This document shows positions 58,337 through 64,000 of a DNA stretch of 64,000 nt, piece after piece. The translations under genes and the position numbers were made by a program. The notes under the pieces were generated by a model. The model saw nothing but the letters and a program-made list of their open reading frames with translations, was not told the DNA's origin and ran no database searches. Source of the DNA: Delphinapterus leucas (lineage: Eukaryota > Chordata > Mammalia > Artiodactyla > Monodontidae); NCBI RefSeq assembly GCF_002288925.2, contig NW_022098024.1:1686814-1750813 (forward strand). The letters run 5' to 3'. The first letter of the stretch is position 1. Each line of letters begins with the position of its first letter.

Positions 58337-58601
58337 GGCTTCCCTGGTGACGCAGTGGTTGAGAGTCCGCCTGCCGATGCAGGGGACACGGGTTCGTGCC
58401 CCGGTCCGGGAAGATGCCACGTGCCGCGGAGCGGCTGGGCCCGTGAGCCATGGCCGCTGAGCCTGCGCGTCCGGAGCCCGTNNNNNNNNNNNNNNNNNNN
58501 NNNNNNNNNNNNNNNNNNNNNNNNNNNNNNNNNNNNNNNNNNNNNNNNNNNNNNNNNNNNNNNNNNNNNNNNNNNNNNNNNAAAAAAAAAAAAAAAAAAA
58601 A
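58337..58601 (+). mobile_element. CHR-type SINE (copy 7), interrupted by gap
   Basis: Plus-strand copy. Its head and tRNA-like part are present, with a B-box-like ggttcgtgccc at 58391-58401 (RNA polymerase III promoter element by family knowledge). The middle is 100 Ns, and an A tail follows. A perfect 16-bp target duplication, aaaatccagggcagag, lies at 58321-58336 and 58602-58617. The missing interior should be about 60 bp judging from sibling copies, so the 100 Ns are nominal. Confidence 0.93.
58482..58581. other. Assembly gap (100 N) inside SINE copy 7
   Basis: Exactly 100 Ns replacing the interior of a SINE. The left edge stops in the CpG-rich body ('ccggagcccgt') and the right edge begins in the A tail. 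The high copy number of this SINE is the probable cause of the break. Confidence 0.95.
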
Positions 58602-58617
58602 AAAATCCAGGGCAGAG

Positions 58618-59829
58618 ACCCGCAGTGCTTCCTAGTTGGATAGTATTTATGACTTAAGAAGATAGCTCTGTTTGCTCTTCAGAAAATAGATTTTCATTGG
58701 GTCACCGGAAAGGAAGGGATGGCACAGTCTTTATGGTTTCTCTGTTGTCAGAGAGAGCTTGGGAATATACAACTTTTTTGTTCCTCACACAGCAAGGTCA
58801 GTGATGGAGTTCTCTCTCAGAGTCAATCACATCAATACTGAGAGAGGGATCAGAGAAGACGAAATAAAGAAACAAATGGTGTGCTTGCAGCTTATTTGTG
58901 TCCCTCTGTCTTAACAGATAGACTTAGGATCACAGGGTTTGGGGTGATGATAAAAACAAGAGGTGAGAGCCATCCCTTATGGCCTGTCATGGGACAAGTA
59001 GCACCAGCAGGTTACAGCGTGAAAATGAAATGTCCTGTTGTCTTCGAGATCTGTTGAGATGTATCTCTGGCAGACTGTGAAATCGACCCCTGTAGTTATT
59101 GACAACTTGTCAGTGTATTGGAGAGAGCTGTGTGGAGGTTGGGAGTAGTTGTTGAACCAAGTTGAGGGAGGTGGCCAGAAAGTTAGCTGGGTATTTGGGA
59201 AACGACCACATTCAGTTTTCTTAAAGGAGTGGAAAGAAAATCAAAAGAAAGCATCCACTTGGGTCATTAAACATGTAATATAAATGTAGCTATTTTTGAT
59301 GAATTCAAGAAAAAAAAGCAGAGAGGTTTTGTTTTGTTCTATTTTTAATCTTACTCAACACAAACACACATCTCTTTCCTCTTAATTTTCTGTAATGTAG
59401 ATTAACTGAAGGAAATTTTCAATTCAAGGCAGACTTCACTTTGTCTGTAAGCACACATCTGGAAAATGCCTTTCTTCCTACCTGCGTAGTGCTGTGTTTC
59501 TGAGAAATAATGATTGATTCTAGCAGCACATATGGTAATCATGCACACATTTCTGGAGCTAAAATGAAATACAATGACCTAAGTCAAATGCACACAGATA
59601 GGTGCCTCATGCATAATTGTATACTGTGATTTTGGCAAATTTATAAAAAATGGCCTCAACATTTATGATCTCACCTGCTGTTTTCAGAACCTTGTAACTG
59701 CTCCATCAAGAGATAGTTTGTATTTTCACTCTCCTTGAAAAGGAGCAGGTTTTTATGGCTGCCTCAGTATAGAGACTGCAGTAGAGGAGGTGCTCTGTGA
59801 TTTGAGACTAAATCAAAAAAGGTGATATA
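58618..59829. other. Unique DNA
   Basis: No repeat or gene recognised. The part at about 59,400-59,720 has relatively even composition and could be a conserved non-coding candidate, but this cannot be judged without alignment. Confidence 0.4.
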
Positions 59830-60265
59830 TCCTCTCTCTTGGGGCATGGGCCATGGAAGCCCCGAGCTGCAGTGCAAGATGTCTAGCTTCCCTAAATTAG
59901 CATGCTCGAGAGATCAGCGACAGAGGTGATAGAGCTGGAGCTGGAGATGGACACAAATGGAGACAGAGATGGAGATGAAGATGGAGATGGAGATGGAGGT
60001 GGAGAGAAGCCCAAAGAAGCCTAACTATTCCACCTCACCATGCTGCTTGAGTTATCCCATCCCAGGTTCCAGAAGTAAGAGCATGTGACCTTTCGGATGA
60101 TTCCAACTCATCTTTGAGCTACCCAGCTGATACCAAGTGGAACCAAAAAAGCCTTTCTGGAAATGCAGCTTCATGAGCAAAATAAATGTTTTGTTTGTTT
60201 GTTTGTTTGTTTTAGACATTCAATTTTGTGCTGGCTCTTTACACTGCACTACATAAACAAGCATG
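59830..60265 (+). mobile_element. Probable MLT1-type LTR
   Basis: Contains 'gagctacccagctgatacc', then 'catgagcaaaataaatg', a (GTTT)n run at 60188-60213 and 'ttttgtgctggctctttacac'. This matches the 3' part of a plus-strand MLT1 LTR, where AATAAA serves as the polyadenylation signal. The upstream part has been altered by a GGAGAT-type repeat (59,925-60,006). Confidence 0.55.
59925..60006. repeat. GGAGAT-type hexanucleotide repeat
   Basis: About 12 imperfect copies of a GGAGAT/GGAGCT/GAAGAT six-base unit. Confidence 0.85.
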
Positions 60266-60845
60266 GTGGTAAATATCTTTCTCTTTTATTAATATGAATA
60301 GAGGAATTCTATGCATCTAGAAATGATGACTATATAATACTCAAGGTGGGTGGCAGGACATTAGGGACTTCGTACAGTACTGACTTTCCCAGCAGTTCAA
60401 TTATCGCAGTCAAGTAGGAAGGACAGAACAACAGGAAATGTGCTTACTCCTAGGACCGTGCTCTTTCCCCGTGAACATCATGAAACTCTCTTTATTAGCT
60501 GAAGGAGTCATCTCTAAATAAACAGAATGAATCTGACAATCTCATGAACCCCATACATTTCACATCTCTGAGCCAACTTAGTAATAGTGTTACTAAACTG
60601 AAATTAAATATCGTTTGCCCAAGAATTAGAACTGTGACAACTCTATCCCTGTTTTTTGTGTAGTTGGTATGAGGAAGTGGAGAACAAGATTCCCTAGCCC
60701 ATGTATCAAGGAGGAGCCTGGAAAGAGAACTTCACTGTTGGTTGAGGGTGGAAATGAGGTCTAATTTATATTTACACATCTATCACTGAAATATTTACAG
60801 TCTCAGAATTGCATACAAGTAGATATTATTTTAGATATTTTAAAA
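60266..60845. other. Unique DNA
   Basis: No feature recognised. Confidence 0.45.
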
Positions 60846-61189
60846 AACAAATTTATTTATTTTATTTATTTTTGGCTGTGTTGGGTCTTCATTGCTGTGT
60901 GCGGGCTTTCTCTAGTTGCGGTGAGTGGGGGCTACTCTTCGTCGCGGTGCACATGGGCTTGAAGTGGCTTCTCTTGTTGAGAAGCACAGGCTGTAGGCAT
61001 ATGGGCTTCAGTAGTTGTGGTACATGGGCTCAGTAGTTGTGGCTCGTGAGCTATAGGGCGCAGGCTCAGTAGTTGTGGCGCACGGGCTTAGCTGCTCCGT
61101 GACCTGTGGGATCTTCCTGGACCAGGGCTCAAACCTGTGTCCCCTACATTGGCAGGTGGATTCTTAACCGCTGTGCCACCAGGGAAGCC
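60846..61189 (-). mobile_element. CHR-2-like longer SINE
   Basis: A SINE of about 340 bp with a body unlike the short copies: repeated 'cagtagttgtgg' modules, 'ttttggctgtgttgggtctt' near its tail end, and the shared 'cattggcaggtggattcttaacc...ccaccagggaagcc' head. This matches the older cetartiodactyl CHR-2 group. No clean target duplication is visible, and the sequence is more diverged at CpGs than the short copies. Both points fit an older insertion. Confidence 0.85.
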
Positions 61190-62727
61190 GAGGTATTTTT
61201 ATTTCTAGGACACTGGAAAAACCAAGTCAACCAGGTTTAAAAAATGAATGACTCTCATTATTGAAAAACTCCAGAGGGTGATCTGACTACGAGTGAAAAC
61301 TGATCCAATAACTCAAGTGATGTGAGGAGACCTGGTTTTCCTCTCCCTCTTTCCACTTCTGGGCTTAGTCTGTGGCTGCCAGAGAATCCTAAATCGACAT
61401 GATTTCTAATCAATCTCCTCTCCCAGCTACTGAATGAAATTTCTTGTTTTTGCTAGGTCAAGTTAGCTGATGTGCATTTCACTAAACCATTTCTGGGGAC
61501 AGTAATAGGATTGAGGATTAGTTTAGCTCAGGGCCCAGTCTTGGATACAAAGTGCAGAAAGTGTTCCCTGCAGCATAGTCTGAACTGAGAGGGGTTCTAC
61601 ATTCCCCACGCATTAGGGTATTATTATTATAAGAGGGAGAGTTGGATTCTGGGTGGCCAAACCTAGAAATGTCTACCTGAAAAAGTATTTTAGGAACCAA
61701 CATATTTCCATACCTAGAAAAACTAGCACTTGCAAGTGAGTTAACGTTGCATTTTTATGGGTTGCTTTAAGTAATTTTTTTTTGACCATTGCAATGCAAT
61801 GCTAATTATTTATGGGAACTTTCTACTGCATAAGAGTTTTTAGATTTTATAGGCTTTAAAAAGAGAAAAAGAAATAACTTTGAGTCATCTGGGATATCCC
61901 CAGCGTTCTCTGCTATAAAATCTTTGGATGGAGTAAAGTGATAACTTGGGGAGGCTTGAGAATCAACTGGCTTATGATTTATCCAACTGCAAATTAGACT
62001 AGTTCAACTGGGTAATAAGAATAATAATAATACATGCTTGGGGAACATAATACACAGTGGAAGAGTAAAGGAAGCCTTTCCCTCCATTTCTATGAACTTC
62101 AGAAAATGCTTATTAGCCAAGTGACTGATGTGTTACTTTAAGTTGTATCATTAAGCACGTGAAGAACAAGGGTGGTTATGAAACTACTTCAGTTAGGCAG
62201 TGCACATCCCAGGGAAGAGAGGAGATTAAAGAATATTTGGGTCACTGAAAAAGTCAAATTTCTTGGAAGCATGTTTTTAAACTAAAGCTTTAGAAATATT
62301 CTTATTCTACTGAAATGTTTCTTATTCTACTGAATATGTTTGCATTTTAATTCAGGGTAAGGATGAGCTCAGTGTACAGACATGTTCATCAAATTTATAT
62401 AAGTAAATGGAGTCTATGAGAAGGTTAGCATTTTAGTAATATTAGGAAAAGGACCATAGGGAAGGGGGAATAGAAGGAAACACATAATAAAGTTAACTTG
62501 TGATCAATTACCTGATTTTTTCTTAGGTAGTAGCAAAAAAAATAACAACCTTCTAGGCAAACTAATTACTTCTAAAGGAAGTATTTAGAGATAAGGGAGA
62601 CATTTCCTTGAATTTAGTGATGAAAGGGTTTTATGTTTAGCCTGATAAAGCCACACCTGATAAAGGCACTGTTTTTTATTAGGCTAGTAGTTTATTTTTG
62701 ATTAAGGTGCAGGATGCCATGTTTGGA
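61190..62727. other. Unique AT-rich DNA
   Basis: A short (ATA)n at about 62,017-62,031 and an attcttattctactgaa-type small repeat at about 62,298-62,335; no gene recognised. Confidence 0.45.
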
Positions 62728-62738
62728 CCAAGATTGTG

Positions 62739-62952
62739 TTTTTTTTTTTTGTTTTTTTTTTTTGCGGTACGCGGGCCTCTCACTGCTGCGGCCCCTCCTG
62801 TTGTGGAGCACAGGCTCCGGACGCGCAGGCTCAGCGGCCATGGCTCAGGGGCCCAGGCACTCCGCGGTATGTGGAATCTTCCTGGACCGGGGCACGAACC
62901 CATGTCCCCCGTATCGGCAGGCAGACTCTCAACCACTGTGCCACCAGGGAAG
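62739..62952 (-). mobile_element. CHR-type SINE (copy 8)
   Basis: Minus-strand copy with a T tail interrupted by one G. An 11-bp target duplication, ccaagattgtg, lies at 62728-62738 and 62953-62963. Confidence 0.94.
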
Positions 62953-63004
62953 CCAAGATTGTGGGTTTTTAAACCCTGGTCCTCCAGTACAACAGTGGTG
63001 TGAC

Positions 63005-63175
63005 TTTCAAACACATTATTTTAATCTTTCTGTGCCTCCATTTTCTCATGTGTAAAATGAGGATAATAACAACATCCACCTTCGGGGATTATTGAAGAAT
63101 TACATTTGTTAATAAGTGTAGTGTGTTTTCAGCAGGGCCTACTATATAGTAAATATCACAGAAGTACTAGGTACT
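63005..63175 (-). repeat. MIR
   Basis: 'ctgtgcctccattttctcat', 'gtgtaaaatgaggataata' and 'gggcctactatatagtaaat' give an antisense MIR, immediately right of SINE copy 8. Confidence 0.75.
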
Positions 63176-63732
63176 TGACTAGTAGTTTGGCTAGTTATAG
63201 AATTTTAGGTTGGAAACCATCTTCTTCTTCCTGCAGAACTTTGAAAAACAATGGCATGTTTTTACCCTAGATTTTTGTTTTTTATTGAGTTTCAATGCCA
63301 TTATAATCCTGAATCCTTTTTGTGTCCATTGTCTCTTCTTTCTCAGTGTATTTGAAGATTTTTCTCTTTTTCCTTCAGTACCTTGAAATTCACAAAGATG
63401 TTCCTTGGTGTTCCTTGGTGTGAGCCAAGGAGATGTTCCTTGGTGTGAGTCTGCTAAATCTCAAAACTAATGTGCTTTATGTTTGAGAAATTGAATTGAG
63501 TTATTACCTTGATAAATTTCTTTTTTCCGTGTTTATTCTTCATACTTTCTATAACTCCTATTATTGGGATATTAATGTTCCAGAACTGATTCTTAAAATT
63601 CTCATCTTTTCTCTCCCATTTTCTATGTCTTTTCTATTTACTCTCTATTTTGAAATGTTTATTAAAGTCTTATATGATCCTCGATACATGAAAGGGACTT
63701 AGAAAGGTCTTGGTGTACAACAAGTGCTAAAG
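63176..63732. other. Unique DNA
   Basis: A small gatgttccttggtgt repeat (about 63,398-63,446, three partial copies); no gene recognised. Confidence 0.45.
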
Positions 63733-63832
63733 AAATAGTACCTTTCTCCTCTTCCTTTTTCTCTTCTTTTTCTTTCTGTTCCTCTTTCTTTTTTTCCTTC
63801 CTGTTGCTTTTTCTTTTTCTTCTTCTTCATTA
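63733..63832. repeat. Pyrimidine-rich (CTT)n tract
   Basis: About 100 bp of almost only C and T on the plus strand, ending in cttcttcttc. Confidence 0.88.
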
Positions 63833-64000
63833 TTACTACTTCCCAAGCAATATGTCTAATTTCTGGGTTTTTGATTAAATGCTCTGGTTTCAGTAGACTG
63901 CCTCTGCATCTAGTATGTGTAAATTTTTGTTCAGCCAGCCAGAGAAATATTAAACAATTTAGAAATGAACCAGAAAGATTTTTTTTAAGCTAACATTAAT

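Noticed and set aside
59521..59580. tagcagcacatatggtaatc resembles the start of miR-15/16 and also a piece of U6
   Set aside because: The match breaks after about 12 bases, no complementary arm is present nearby, and the U6 continuation is absent.

Overview
This window looks like nuclear, non-coding DNA from a cetacean (whale, dolphin or porpoise). The strongest evidence is eight near-identical short tRNA-derived SINEs of the CHR group. Each begins with the 'gggcttccctggtg' head and ends in an A-rich tail, and nearly all are flanked by target-site duplications. A ninth, longer CHR-2-like SINE is also present. The largest element is an L1 whose GC-rich 5' UTR and 3' UTR resemble cetartiodactyl L1s. 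Older mammal-wide repeats (MIR, L2, MER20-type hAT, MaLR and ERVL LTRs) fill much of the rest. I found no intact protein-coding gene, no convincing exon series, no rRNA or tRNA gene, no CRISPR array and no operon-like structure. The long open frames are L1 remnants, antisense shadows of L1/L2, or chance frames in SINEs. The region is therefore intergenic, or lies inside a very long intron.

Layout. 1-7 kb: unique AT-rich DNA with an old MER20 piece, L2 and MIR fragments and one young SINE. 7-11 kb: an MLT2-type ERVL LTR, a SINE, two hAT MITEs that keep 8-bp target duplications, a short L1 tail and a possible ERV-type LTR. 11-16.4 kb: mostly unique DNA with a 32-bp tandem duplication and a (GT)n tract. 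16.4-23.7 kb: one structurally full-length minus-strand L1 with 15-bp target duplications, a 5' UTR of about 1.95 kb and decayed ORF1 and ORF2. It contains a 100-N gap whose 61-bp flanks are duplicated. 23.7-33 kb: an unassigned exon-like stretch, MIRs, a SINE, a MER20 carrying a (TG)n expansion, a MaLR LTR and a 65-bp duplication. 33-41 kb: a 51-bp triplicate repeat, a 2-kb L1 with a 5' inversion, a 0.3-kb L1 with the same inverted structure, and an L1 tail nested in a MaLR LTR. 41-50 kb: three SINEs, microsatellites (one ending in a 10-N gap) and a 2-kb ancient L1. 50-64 kb: MIRs, two antisense L2 copies (one with a relic of the reverse transcriptase box), a SINE interrupted by a 100-N gap, a probable MLT1-type LTR, the CHR-2-like SINE, a final short SINE and a pyrimidine-rich tract.

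The window is a record of retrotransposition. L1 machinery acting in trans explains the L1 insertions and the SINEs, since A-starting target duplications and TT/AAAA-like insertion sites are visible at several of them. Nothing here supports an undescribed biological system. The items most worth a second look are the L1 with both catalytic sites altered, the two 5'-inverted L1 insertions, and the assembly gaps. Repeat family names come from recall of consensus sequences, not from a database search.
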